Shown here piece after piece: positions 54,204-61,188 of a stretch of 64,000 bases of DNA. Below the pieces are notes generated by a model. That model searched no databases, was not told the origin of the DNA, and worked only from the letters and a program-made list of their open reading frames with translations. Both the position numbers and the translations under genes were made by a program. How positions within the stretch are numbered: the stretch's first letter is position 1; each line of letters opens with the position of its first letter. This DNA is from Streptomyces alboniger (GTDB lineage Bacteria; Actinomycetota; Actinomycetes; Streptomycetales; Streptomycetaceae), in assembly GCF_008704395.1 (NCBI RefSeq), contig NZ_CP023695.1, positions 4,588,001 through 4,652,000 on the forward strand. The letters are read 5' to 3'.

Positions 54204-54326
54204 TCAGAGAGGCAGGGCGCCGGTCGCCAGCGTGAAGCCGATGACCAGGCCGCAGGAGCCGGAGATCATGATGATCATCAGCGGCCCGGTGAACTGCCCC
54301 AACCACGTGATCGCTCGTCGTATCAA
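54204..54326 (-). CDS. 40-residue membrane peptide with TTG start
   Basis: A tiny open frame: MIRRAITWLGQFTGPLMIIM followed by ISGSCGLVIGFTLATGALPL, one or two membrane helices. The TTG start overlaps the stop of the preceding gene (TTGA), and GGAGG lies 5 bases upstream of it. This gives strong evidence for coupled translation. It is the last of three very small genes. Such single-helix peptides are common in Streptomyces conjugative elements, but I do not recognise a family. Confidence 0.65.
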   Translation of the reverse strand: MIRRAITWLGQFTGPLMIIMISGSCGLVIGFTLATGALPL

Positions 54327-54559
54327 GGCCGCCTCCAGGCCCGCCAGGGGCGCGTGATGATCTCGCGGTAGGTGTGGTGGGAGGGATGCTTGCCGCAGTG
54401 CTTCAGGACCCAGTCCTGTGGTGCCACCCAGTCCTCACTGGCGGGCGAGGTCTCCTCGTCCACGGCGCACTGCATGGCGTAGGTGACTGGCTCCGAGTCG
54501 GGCTCGACGTCGGGTTCGAGGGTCCAATTTTCGAACCTCAGAACCGCCCGGGGGCTCAC
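54323..54559 (-). CDS. DUF7848-like small protein
   Basis: A 78-residue protein: SPRAVLRFENWTLEPDVEPD, MQCAVDEETSPASEDWVAPQ and DWVLKHCGKHPSHHTYREII, ending TRPWRAWRRP. The pattern (RF.DW.L.PD, CAVC-like start, .PQDW...H...PSHHTYREIITRPWR) matches a small domain of Streptomyces genomes that I recall as DUF7848; here the second Cys of the usual pair is missing (CAVDEE). The GTG start overlaps the previous stop (GTGA). Function unknown. Confidence 0.8.
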   Translation of the reverse strand: MSPRAVLRFENWTLEPDVEPDSEPVTYAMQCAVDEETSPASEDWVAPQDWVLKHCGKHPSHHTYREIITRPWRAWRRP

Positions 54560-54777
54560 AGTCCCCACCGCCTGTTGGCGACCGCCACTTTGGAGCTCAT
54601 CCCTTCGGATTGGGTGGGTTGTCGAAGTGCGTCGGGAGGGACGTCCCACTCGGTGCCCCCACCAGACGGACGAAGCTGCACGTACGGGCCTTCGTGTCCC
54701 GTGACTATGCCCGTCTTGCCAGTGCGCGTATCGACCATGAGGGTGCCGACAGCCGGAAGGGACGCGTCGTCGATCAC
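54556..54777 (-). CDS. Small conserved Streptomyces protein
   Basis: A 73-residue protein: MIDDASLPAVGTLMVDTRTG, then KTGIVTGHEGPYVQLRPSGGGTEWDVPPDALRQP. The VG.L.VD..TG..G.V.GHEGPYVQLRP.GGG.EWDV pattern is a recurring small beta-rich protein of Streptomyces, usually beside DUF7848-type and XRE regulator genes. The GTG start has AGGAGG 6 bases upstream. It is the first gene of a three-gene coupled set, divergent from the XRE-type regulator. Function unknown. Confidence 0.82.
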   Translation of the reverse strand: MIDDASLPAVGTLMVDTRTGKTGIVTGHEGPYVQLRPSGGGTEWDVPPDALRQPTQSEGMSSKVAVANRRWGL

Positions 54778-54923
54778 TTCTGCCTCCTACTCGCTGACGG
54801 AGCGGATTGACGCCAGATCGGAGCGTCCGCGTCGCCCCGTAAGCAGTCGGTATCCGTCCGTGCTCGTGCGCAGAAGCATCGGGTCAACAGGGGGGACCTT
54901 GGAACAACCCCCAAACCCCACTT

Positions 54924-54935
54924 CGGGACGTCCCG
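54924..54935. promoter_or_regulatory. GGGACGTCCC palindrome upstream of the XRE gene
   Basis: CGGGACGTCCCG is a perfect 12-base palindrome 49 bases upstream of the regulator start. Related half-sites (ACGTCCCT at 54948-54955, GTCCCGAG at 54961-54968) follow. It is probably an autoregulatory operator in the divergent promoter. Confidence 0.55.
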
Positions 54936-54984
54936 CGTCGGGTAAAACGTCCCTAGTGCCGTCCCGAGACTCAGGGGGAGACTC

Positions 54985-55731
54985 ATGCAGAACGAGAGAC
55001 TACGAGCCGTCATGGCGGCCGGAGGCTGGACGTACGCCGGACTCGCTAAGGCCGTTGAGGTCGACCCCAAGTCGGTTGAGCGATGGGTAAATCTGGGCCG
55101 TACGCCGCGCCGTGCCACAGCTATGGAGGCAGCTGAAGCCCTAGGAGAAGACGTGCACGCACTCTGGCCGGCGCTTCGACAGGCCCGCGCCGCCCGCGCG
55201 ATCAGCCCGGAACTCGTCGCCCTCTACGAGCAACGAGCCGACCTGCCCGTATCCGCGTTCGTCGACATGATGACCCAGGCCCGCGAGCGCATCGACGTCC
55301 TGGTCTACGCGGCCGTCTTCCTGCACGAGGCATACCCGCGGCTCAACGATCTGCTGCGCGAACGAGCCGCCGAGGGCTGCTCCGTACGTATCGCAGTAGG
55401 CGATGCCGAAAGCCCGAACGTTCAAGCGCGCGGCCAGGAGGAGCGGTTCGGGCACGGCATCGAGTCCCGGTGCCGACTGGCCCTCATGCACTACCGCCCT
55501 CTCGTTGGGGTATCCGGCATCGAGATAAGGACCCACGAAACGACGCTCTACAACTCCTTGTACCGCGCCGACGACCAGCTGTTGGTCAACGCCCACGTCT
55601 GGGGAGCGAACGCGTACGGTGCGCCGGTGTGGCACCTCCGCCGTAACGGGGAAGGCGGCATGTTCGACACCTACGGGCAGAGCTTCGACGCGGTCTGGGC
55701 AACGGCGAAGCCGGTACAGCAGGAGGAGTGA
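54985..55731 (+). CDS. XRE-family regulator with C-terminal PLD-like domain
   Basis: A 248-residue protein. The N-terminal 65 residues are an XRE helix-turn-helix (LRAVMAAGGWTYAGLAKAVEVDPKSVERWVNLGRTP). The rest is an alpha/beta domain (FVDMMTQARERIDVLVYAAVFLHEAYPRLNDLLRERAAEGCSVRIAVGD ... LYRADDQLLVNAHVWG) that resembles phospholipase-D-like sensor domains without a complete HKD motif. Such regulators recur in AICEs next to a NUDIX gene, as here. ATG 54985 has GGGGGAG upstream. It overlaps or abuts the NUDIX start, so the pair is coupled. Confidence 0.85.
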   Translation: MQNERLRAVMAAGGWTYAGLAKAVEVDPKSVERWVNLGRTPRRATAMEAAEALGEDVHALWPALRQARAARAISPELVALYEQRADLPVSAFVDMMTQARERIDVLVYAAVFLHEAYPRLNDLLRERAAEGCSVRIAVGDAESPNVQARGQEERFGHGIESRCRLALMHYRPLVGVSGIEIRTHETTLYNSLYRADDQLLVNAHVWGANAYGAPVWHLRRNGEGGMFDTYGQSFDAVWATAKPVQQEE

Positions 55732-55733
55732 CC

Positions 55734-56204
55734 ATGGCGCGCACCGAGTACTACGACGACCCCAACGCCCCGAAGCCGAACAGCATGGTTGTCGCGGCCT
55801 CAGCGGTCGTCACCGACGAAGAGGGGCGCATCCTGCTTCAACGCCGCCGGGACAACGACCTTTGGGCGTTGCCAGGAGGCGGCATGGACCTCACCGATTC
55901 ACTGCCCGGTACGGCGGTCCGTGAGGTCAAGGAGGAGACCGGCCTCGACGTCGAGATCACGGGCCTGGTCGGCACGTACACCGACCCGAAGCACATCATC
56001 GAGTACACGGACGGCGAGGTCCGGCGACAGTTCAACGTCTGCTTCACGGCTCGAACCGTCGGTGGTCGGCTCGCGATCTCCAATGAGTCGACAGAGCTCC
56101 GTTTTGTCCGGCCAGAGGAGCTTGAGGAGCTGCCCATGCACCACACGCAGCGGCTCAGGCTCCGGCACTTTTTGGAGCACCGCGCGCGTCCGTATCTTGG
56201 CTAA
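55734..56204 (+). CDS. NUDIX hydrolase
   Basis: A 156-residue pyrophosphohydrolase. The Nudix box reads PGGGMDLTDSLPGTAVREVK then EETGLDV, matching GX5-E-X7-REUXEEXGU except that the first Glu is Asp. Sequence around it (VVTDEEGRILLQRRRDNDLWALPGG) is typical. ATG 55734 with AGGAGG 7 bases upstream is preferred over a GTG at 55728 that overlaps the previous stop. NUDIX genes next to XRE regulators are a standing part of AICEs, though their substrate is not known. Confidence 0.92.
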   Translation: MARTEYYDDPNAPKPNSMVVAASAVVTDEEGRILLQRRRDNDLWALPGGGMDLTDSLPGTAVREVKEETGLDVEITGLVGTYTDPKHIIEYTDGEVRRQFNVCFTARTVGGRLAISNESTELRFVRPEELEELPMHHTQRLRLRHFLEHRARPYLG

Positions 56205-56348
56205 CGGTGACGGATCGCAATTGCAATGCTGCGTCGAGTACGGATGTCTGTCGACTCCGGCGAGCGGTCACCGACTGTGCGTATGTGACTCGGAAGGGAA
56301 ACACATTTAGCGCAGAAGGCTCGTTTGATGATCTGGAGGAGGAGGTAG

Positions 56349-56879
56349 ATGGAGCTACCTGAGATTGCGATCGTGGTGTCGTCAGCAAGCGCAGCGATCA
56401 CGGGAGTAAATGCGCTCGTATCGTATCGCACGTTCAGGCGTGTCCGGCCCAAGATTCAGGTTCGGCTATGGCGTACCAATACCAACGCATTGGTGTCTCA
56501 GTCGGAGAAAAAAGAGGTCAATCACACCTTCGTTCTTCGACTTATCAATAATGGCATGACTCCCGTGACCCTTGAACGTGTTGAACTCTGCCGTTATGAG
56601 TCGAGATACAGCAAGCGGAAATTTCAGTTGGTGAAGGGCAGTAGGGGGTTCGATCCACAAAACAGATGGGGGACCGTGGCCCCGGTAATTCCTGCCCTTG
56701 ATGGCACGATCTACCGCTTCACAGTTTCTAGGAGAAGCGCTACTCGCGGGGATCATCTTCGCTTTCGTGTCTTGCTGTCCAACGGTCGTACGTCTACAAG
56801 TCGCCTCATCCCCACCAAGGATTGGTCACTGGATGCAGGTGGGTCGGCGACTGGGGGTGGGCGAACGTCTGAGGACTAG
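56349..56879 (+). CDS. AT-rich cargo gene 1: membrane-anchored hypothetical protein
   Basis: A 176-residue protein of no recognised family. A short N-terminal hydrophobic segment (IAIVVSSASAAITGVNALV) is followed by a soluble beta-rich part (VRPKIQVRLW, HTFVLRLINNGMTPVTLERVELCRY, YRFTVSRRSATRGDHLRFRVLL). The gene has many A/T-ending codons, unlike its neighbours, a sign of recent transfer. GAGGAGG lies just before the ATG. It is convergent with the next gene, with stop codons 3 bases apart. Confidence 0.75.
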   Translation: MELPEIAIVVSSASAAITGVNALVSYRTFRRVRPKIQVRLWRTNTNALVSQSEKKEVNHTFVLRLINNGMTPVTLERVELCRYESRYSKRKFQLVKGSRGFDPQNRWGTVAPVIPALDGTIYRFTVSRRSATRGDHLRFRVLLSNGRTSTSRLIPTKDWSLDAGGSATGGGRTSED

Positions 56880-56882
56880 CTC

Positions 56883-57461
56883 TCAACCGATTCCAGGTTG
56901 CAAGGTACTCCGTGCCGCCTGGATGAAGTCTCGCTCCCTAAATACTCGCGCTCTCTCTGCGTCCTGGAGTTCCTGCCTGTATGCCTCTCCAACTCCTGGA
57001 CCATGGGCGGCTCTGTTTTTCTGAATTATCTCCTGCACTTCTCTGTGGACCACGACGACAGATTGGGCCAGCGGTACAAGGCGTTCGGGGCCTTCCAGTT
57101 CCACTAGAAACGCGAGCCCGATCAGCTCTCCCGTAGCGTCTTGCAAGGGTGCTGCGTACTGATCTGTGTATTCCTTGTGCTCTACGTTTCCTGCCCTTCT
57201 GATCTCCCTCAGTGTCACTCGTTGCTCGGCGTCATGAAGCCTCTTTGCTTCTAGCTCAGATACTTGTCCCGCCTTCTTTAGGAACTGGGCATAGATATCC
57301 CTGCGTACATCTCGGTGCCGTGAATTCTCGTCCAATTGATGCTTGCGCTCCTGAGTGGCGTTCTCCTGTCGCCCTTTCAGGAGGCTGAACGCACCAGCGA
57401 TAAGTCCGCCTGTGGCTACACCAGTGCCACCCAGTAGGGCAGCCATGAGCTGTGAATCCAT
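56883..57461 (-). CDS. AT-rich cargo gene 2: membrane-anchored coiled-coil protein
   Basis: A 192-residue protein of no recognised family. A single N-terminal membrane segment (LMAALLGGTGVATGGLIAGAFSLL) is followed by long charged helices (KGRQENATQERKHQLDENSR, QVSELEAKRLHDAEQRVTLREI, VVVHREVQEIIQKNR). The gene is AT-rich like its convergent partner. ATG 57461 with GGGGGG upstream is preferred over a TTG at 57473. It is the last gene before the right attachment site. Confidence 0.75.
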   Translation of the reverse strand: MDSQLMAALLGGTGVATGGLIAGAFSLLKGRQENATQERKHQLDENSRHRDVRRDIYAQFLKKAGQVSELEAKRLHDAEQRVTLREIRRAGNVEHKEYTDQYAAPLQDATGELIGLAFLVELEGPERLVPLAQSVVVVHREVQEIIQKNRAAHGPGVGEAYRQELQDAERARVFRERDFIQAARSTLQPGIG

Positions 57462-57848
57462 CAAACCCCCCAAGTGGCCAGAGATCTGGTCTTACCCAGT
57501 GGTCAACTTTGCGAAACACAATCGGTGCTAGGTGCGGACCCTGGCCATCCGTAATCGGAATGACTTGTGTGTGTTTGTCAGAGGTGGGTGCGGAGATGAA
57601 AGCACCTCATCGGAATCACAGCCATGATCCAAAGTCATGGTGAAGGCGTAGCGTGAGAGGGCGGCACTTGACCTCACCTACGGAGATCGTTTAGAAGCGC
57701 CTGGTTACGACCTCGTGGGGGGGGCAGCGAATGTGGTCGATCGACAGAGTGAAGTCGGAGGGCCGCTTGTGGCGCGCTTCCCCCAGGCGTCCCCCCAGTG
57801 GGGCGCCGCTGGTCTTCTTGCCAGGTCAACCAGGTTGGGAGCGGCCCG
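57462..57848. other. Right-end region of the AICE
   Basis: 387 bases between the last cargo gene and attR with no open frame I trust. It holds the inverted repeat CCATGA/TCATGG (57622-57640) and the right copy of the 17-base repeat (57779-57795). The AT-rich composition of the cargo genes ends here. Confidence 0.5.
57779..57795. repeat. 17-bp repeat, right copy (candidate integrase arm site)
   Basis: Identical to 46970-46986 and in the same orientation, 54 bases inside attR. The preceding bases are also alike (GCGCG). Confidence 0.6.
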
Positions 57849-57920
57849 CTGTAAATCTGCCGGCTCAGCCTTCCCAGGTTCGAATCCTGGCGCCGCCACA
57901 TGAAGGTAAACCCCCTCCGA
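57849..57920. repeat. attR: 72-bp direct repeat, 3' half of tRNA-Tyr
   Basis: Exact copy of 46777-46848. It holds the 3' part of tRNA-Tyr without a 5' half, so it is a non-functional remnant. It marks the right end of the element; chromosomal sequence and the original tRNA terminator follow. Confidence 0.96.
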
Positions 57921-57949
57921 CCTGCGGAAACGTAGATCGGAGGGGGTTT
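57908..57949. terminator. Original tRNA-Tyr terminator beside attR
   Basis: AAACCCCCTCCGA pairs with TCGGAGGGGGTTT around CCTGCGGAAACGTAGA, followed by CTTCGTT. It differs from the copy at 46836-46877 by three bases. It now sits between attR and the convergent NACHT gene. Confidence 0.8.
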
Positions 57950-57966
57950 CTTCGTTCCGCGCGGCC

Positions 57967-60687
57967 TCACGCGGTACTGGGGCAGCCCCGTACGACCTTC
58001 GTGGACTCCGGAAGCAGATGCGAGCCGACGAGTTCGGCGTCTTCCGGGACGCGGAGCGTGAGCAGGGAGCGCACCCTCTCCAGAGTGCTGAGGTCGATGC
58101 TCGGATGGAGTGTCTCAATGGTGAGTACACGCAGTGCGGGGAAGTGGCTCAGCCAGTCCCAGGCGGGTCCCATGTCGGACTCGACCCAGAGGTGGGTGAG
58201 GCGCTGGCTCGGGCACGTGGCGATGAACTCGTCGACGGCGAACTCCCCGGTGATCTTGATGCGGGAACGGCCGCCGAAACTCCGCAGCGCGGAGAGTTCC
58301 CGCAGGTTCGACACGGGGAAGTAGAGGCCGTCCTCGGCGAGGTGGGCGACGACTTCCTGGCCGTACAGGTCGGTGTCGTACCTGCTCCACGCCTGTGCGA
58401 GTTCGCTGCGCACCCGCAGGTCCGGGTGGTCGCGGTACAGGGCGAGCACCTGGACGGCGGCGTCGGTCGCGATGGGCGTCGCCGTGAGCACTGTGAAGTA
58501 CGCCTCATCCGCCACCGCCTGGTACGCGGCTTCGGCCGCCGCCGCCTCGGCCTTCTGCTCGTCCGTGGCGAAGGGGTCCAGGGCGGCCGGGCGCGGCGGG
58601 AGTTCCCGAGGGCCGGTCAGCAGTTCGAGTACGACAGGGCCGATCGCGGCCAGGGCGCGGGCCCGGTCCGTCGAACGCGGCGGGATCAGCGCGGCGGCTC
58701 GCTCCTGGACCTCGGCTCGCACCGCGGGATCCAGCTCTGTGGCGTGTTCCAGGCAGGCGGCCGCGAGGAGATGGAGACGGTCCCGGCCCTGCCGTGAGGT
58801 GTTCTCGCGCCTGATGAGGCCCGTCAGGAGGTGGGTCCGCTCCGTGGGCCGCGCGTGGGCGACGGCCATCCTGATGACGTCCTCCCACTGGTCCAGGTGC
58901 GCGTTGGCGATGAGGAAGTCGAAGTCGAGCCCTTCGACCGCCGCCTTGGCTCCCAGGTAGTCCTGGAACGTCCGGTGGACGAAGTCCATGGAGTTCGCAC
59001 TCGGCTCCCGGAGCAGACCGCTGCGGACGAGCAGATGCCGGTACACGGCTTCCGGCGTGCCCTGCTCCGCGACCTTGGGCATGGCCGGCAGGACGCGGCG
59101 CAGCAGCTCCACCGCGTCGGTGCGGTTCATCTCGGAGCGGCCGTTGCGGATCATCCAGTAGGCCAGTTTCTGGATGAGCTGGATGTGTTCGGCCTCGCTG
59201 ATGTGGATCGGGCCGGATTTGAGGACTCCGCGTTCGCGGTCACGCCGGAAGAGCAGCATGGACAGGGCCGCGTCGTAGATCTCCTTGCGGCCGTCGGGCA
59301 GATAGCCGCGGCGGTCCTGGTGCAGGGCGCAGATCAGGCCGCACATCAGGGGGTTGACCGCGAGCCCGCTCAGGTCCTGCTGGGCCCGGATCGCACGGAG
59401 CAACTCGGTGGCGTACTGATCGCTGATGCCGGCGGCCTTGTGCCATCGATGGATGAACTCGGCGATGTTGTCCCGGTTCATGGGGGCCAGGTCCAGCTCG
59501 GCGAAGTCGTCCTCGGCCAGCCAGCGTTCCCGTACGGCCGACGGCCTGGAGGTGACGAGCCAACGGTTGTCCGGGTAGGCGCTGAGGAGTTCGCGAAGCC
59601 AGCGGCGGGCGTCACCGCGGTCGTCCTCGGGAATCTCGTCGATCCCGTCGATCAGGATGAGCCCCCGGCCGGCTTGCAGCACCCGGTCGATCCACCCGGG
59701 CGGCTGGCTCCCGGCGATCGGGCAGTCCACCGCGGACAGGAATCCGTCGGGGGCGGGAAGCGGGGCACCGCTGCGCGTCAGCGTGCGCAGGGGCAGCACG
59801 AACGGTACGAGCCCATAGAGGTAGAGCAACTGTTCGTTGAGCGACTTCTTCGCCGTGGACACCGCCAGCCACTGAATGAGGGTGGTCTTCCCCGAGCCCG
59901 CCACGCCGCGCAGGAGCACGCGGTCGCGGCCCGCGAGGACATGGTCGGCCGAGACCACCGTGGGGACGGGACTCAGCGCGTCGACGGCCGCGTCCAGGCG
60001 GAGATAGGCCACGTCGAGTCGCCAGCTCTCCGGAGCCCCGGACAGGTCGAGACCGAAGATGCTCAACTTGCCGTGCTTGGCGGCGATGTAGTGCGCGTAC
60101 CGCTTCTCGAAGGGACCGTCCGCGGGCGGCGGCGACCGGGTGATCAGAGCATCGATCTTCCGGGTCAGCTCCTCGATGCCGCGGCTCTGTTCGAGGAGTG
60201 TGCGCGGCACGAACGTGGACCGCTGGGTGAAGAAGTTCAGAATGTGCAGGCATGCGGTGTCCATCACGCCGGCATGCAGCGTGACGGCGTCGTGGGACAG
60301 GCCGAGCGTGGCCGTCCTGTTCTGGGCGCGCAGCTGCCTGGAGAGCGCGAGATGACCGAGGCGCACGGCCTGGACGTCGTCCATCGCGAGCGTCCCGAGA
60401 GAACGCAGTGAATCGGTGACGGCGTGGACGACGGCCCGCTTCTCGAAGGAAGGCAGTTCGTCCTCGACGCCTGTCGAGTGGGCGGCGCGCCTGACCAGCT
60501 CTTCCGCGATCTTGTACAGGTCCTTGTCGGAGAGCGTCCGCTTCTCGCCCCGGAAGGAGACGAGACCGGATACGGCCACGGGCCGGTCCACCAGGTCGGC
60601 CCCGGGACCTTCGGATACGAACAGTTTCCTGACCAGCGGCCCCACGATGCTCGACGCGAGCCGAGCTCCGATCACGGCGGGTTCCAT
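57967..60687 (-). CDS. NACHT-domain NTPase (STAND family)
   Basis: A 906-residue multidomain protein. An N-terminal helical region (residues 1-240, no recognised enzyme motif) precedes a NACHT NTPase: Walker A GVAGSGKTTL (261-270), Walker B LILIDGIDEI (343-352), WLVTSRPSA, then LSGLAVNPLMCGLICALHQD and the winged-helix region FVHRTFQDYLGAKAAVE. The C-terminal 250 residues are helical and then beta/leucine-rich (LTHLWVESD, FPALRVLTIETL). Bacterial NACHT proteins include anti-phage effectors, so defence is the likely role. ATG 60687 has GGAGG upstream. It lies just outside attR. Confidence 0.9.
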   Translation of the reverse strand: MEPAVIGARLASSIVGPLVRKLFVSEGPGADLVDRPVAVSGLVSFRGEKRTLSDKDLYKIAEELVRRAAHSTGVEDELPSFEKRAVVHAVTDSLRSLGTLAMDDVQAVRLGHLALSRQLRAQNRTATLGLSHDAVTLHAGVMDTACLHILNFFTQRSTFVPRTLLEQSRGIEELTRKIDALITRSPPPADGPFEKRYAHYIAAKHGKLSIFGLDLSGAPESWRLDVAYLRLDAAVDALSPVPTVVSADHVLAGRDRVLLRGVAGSGKTTLIQWLAVSTAKKSLNEQLLYLYGLVPFVLPLRTLTRSGAPLPAPDGFLSAVDCPIAGSQPPGWIDRVLQAGRGLILIDGIDEIPEDDRGDARRWLRELLSAYPDNRWLVTSRPSAVRERWLAEDDFAELDLAPMNRDNIAEFIHRWHKAAGISDQYATELLRAIRAQQDLSGLAVNPLMCGLICALHQDRRGYLPDGRKEIYDAALSMLLFRRDRERGVLKSGPIHISEAEHIQLIQKLAYWMIRNGRSEMNRTDAVELLRRVLPAMPKVAEQGTPEAVYRHLLVRSGLLREPSANSMDFVHRTFQDYLGAKAAVEGLDFDFLIANAHLDQWEDVIRMAVAHARPTERTHLLTGLIRRENTSRQGRDRLHLLAAACLEHATELDPAVRAEVQERAAALIPPRSTDRARALAAIGPVVLELLTGPRELPPRPAALDPFATDEQKAEAAAAEAAYQAVADEAYFTVLTATPIATDAAVQVLALYRDHPDLRVRSELAQAWSRYDTDLYGQEVVAHLAEDGLYFPVSNLRELSALRSFGGRSRIKITGEFAVDEFIATCPSQRLTHLWVESDMGPAWDWLSHFPALRVLTIETLHPSIDLSTLERVRSLLTLRVPEDAELVGSHLLPESTKVVRGCPSTA

Positions 60688-60838
60688 CAGCCCTCCGAGG
60701 CGTCCATGCGGCGCGATGTGCACGTCGCCTTCGGGGCAGGATAGGGCGGAGCGCTCGGAGGCATCGCCCAACTTGACAAATAGGGGGCCGAGTTGGAGCG
60801 CGGGCGCCGCCGAGGTCCGCAGGGCTCAAAATGGGACC

Positions 60839-61051
60839 ATGTCGTCCCGTCGCAGAAACTGCCCGGAGTGCCGCCGCGAGATCGCCGTCGTAGGCGGGCG
60901 GTTCGCCCGTCACGACCCGCCGGGCTCGCGCGCCACCGGCGACCTGGTCTCCTGTCCGGGGTCCCGTCGGCACGCCCAGCTGGGCGCCGCGCAGCCCGCC
61001 CTGGACGGCTACACGGTCCCGGACCTGCCGGGCCAGCTCCCGCTGTTCTGA
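60839..61051 (+). CDS. Small Cys-containing conserved protein
   Basis: A 70-residue basic protein: MSSRRRNCPECRREIAVVGG at the N-terminus, with a CPEC knuckle, one more Cys in LVSCPGSRRHAQLGA, and the end LDGYTVPDLPGQLPLF. This pattern recurs as a short conserved protein in Streptomyces. It may bind a metal through the CPEC pair. ATG 60839 is used; the frame is open upstream as a shadow of the NACHT gene. Function unknown. Confidence 0.75.
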   Translation: MSSRRRNCPECRREIAVVGGRFARHDPPGSRATGDLVSCPGSRRHAQLGAAQPALDGYTVPDLPGQLPLF

Positions 61052-61188
61052 GCGCGCCTGAGGGGCCCTCAGGGCCTTCCCGGGCGGCGTCACGGCGTCA
61101 AGGCCTCCTGGGCGGCCTCAGGGCCTCCCAGGCTTCGCGGGGGCCCATCCGGACCCGTGGATCGTGCGCCGGGGGCGGCCTGAACGTT

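Larger units (their letters stand above)
46777..57920. mobile_element. Actinomycete integrative and conjugative element (AICE) in tRNA-Tyr
   Basis: The unit between the two 72-bp repeats is 11,072 bases from repeat start to repeat start. On the minus strand it carries int, xis, repSA, a DUF2637/Spd-like gene, a TraSA-type FtsK ATPase and a small conserved gene. A divergent KorSA-like GntR repressor, three tiny coupled genes, an XRE-type regulator, a NUDIX hydrolase and AT-rich cargo follow. This is the module order of pSAM2-type AICEs. SLP1 of S. coelicolor uses a tRNA-Tyr site in what I recall as the same genome neighbourhood. All core genes look intact, so the element may still be mobile. 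Confidence 0.95.

Noticed and set aside
53968..54371. Two plus-strand frames of 129 residues across the small-gene set
   Set aside because: They are opposite the three coupled minus-strand genes, whose patterns and start sites are convincing.
54374..55090. 238-residue plus-strand frame
   Set aside because: Opposite two small conserved genes, then in another frame of the XRE gene; no features.
57849..57898. Second tRNA-Tyr gene
   Set aside because: Only the 3' half is present; the 5' half is unrelated, so it is the attR remnant.
57715..58130. Frames running across attR and the tRNA remnant
   Set aside because: They translate tRNA sequence and terminator; the same peptide parts appear at attL, as expected from the duplication.
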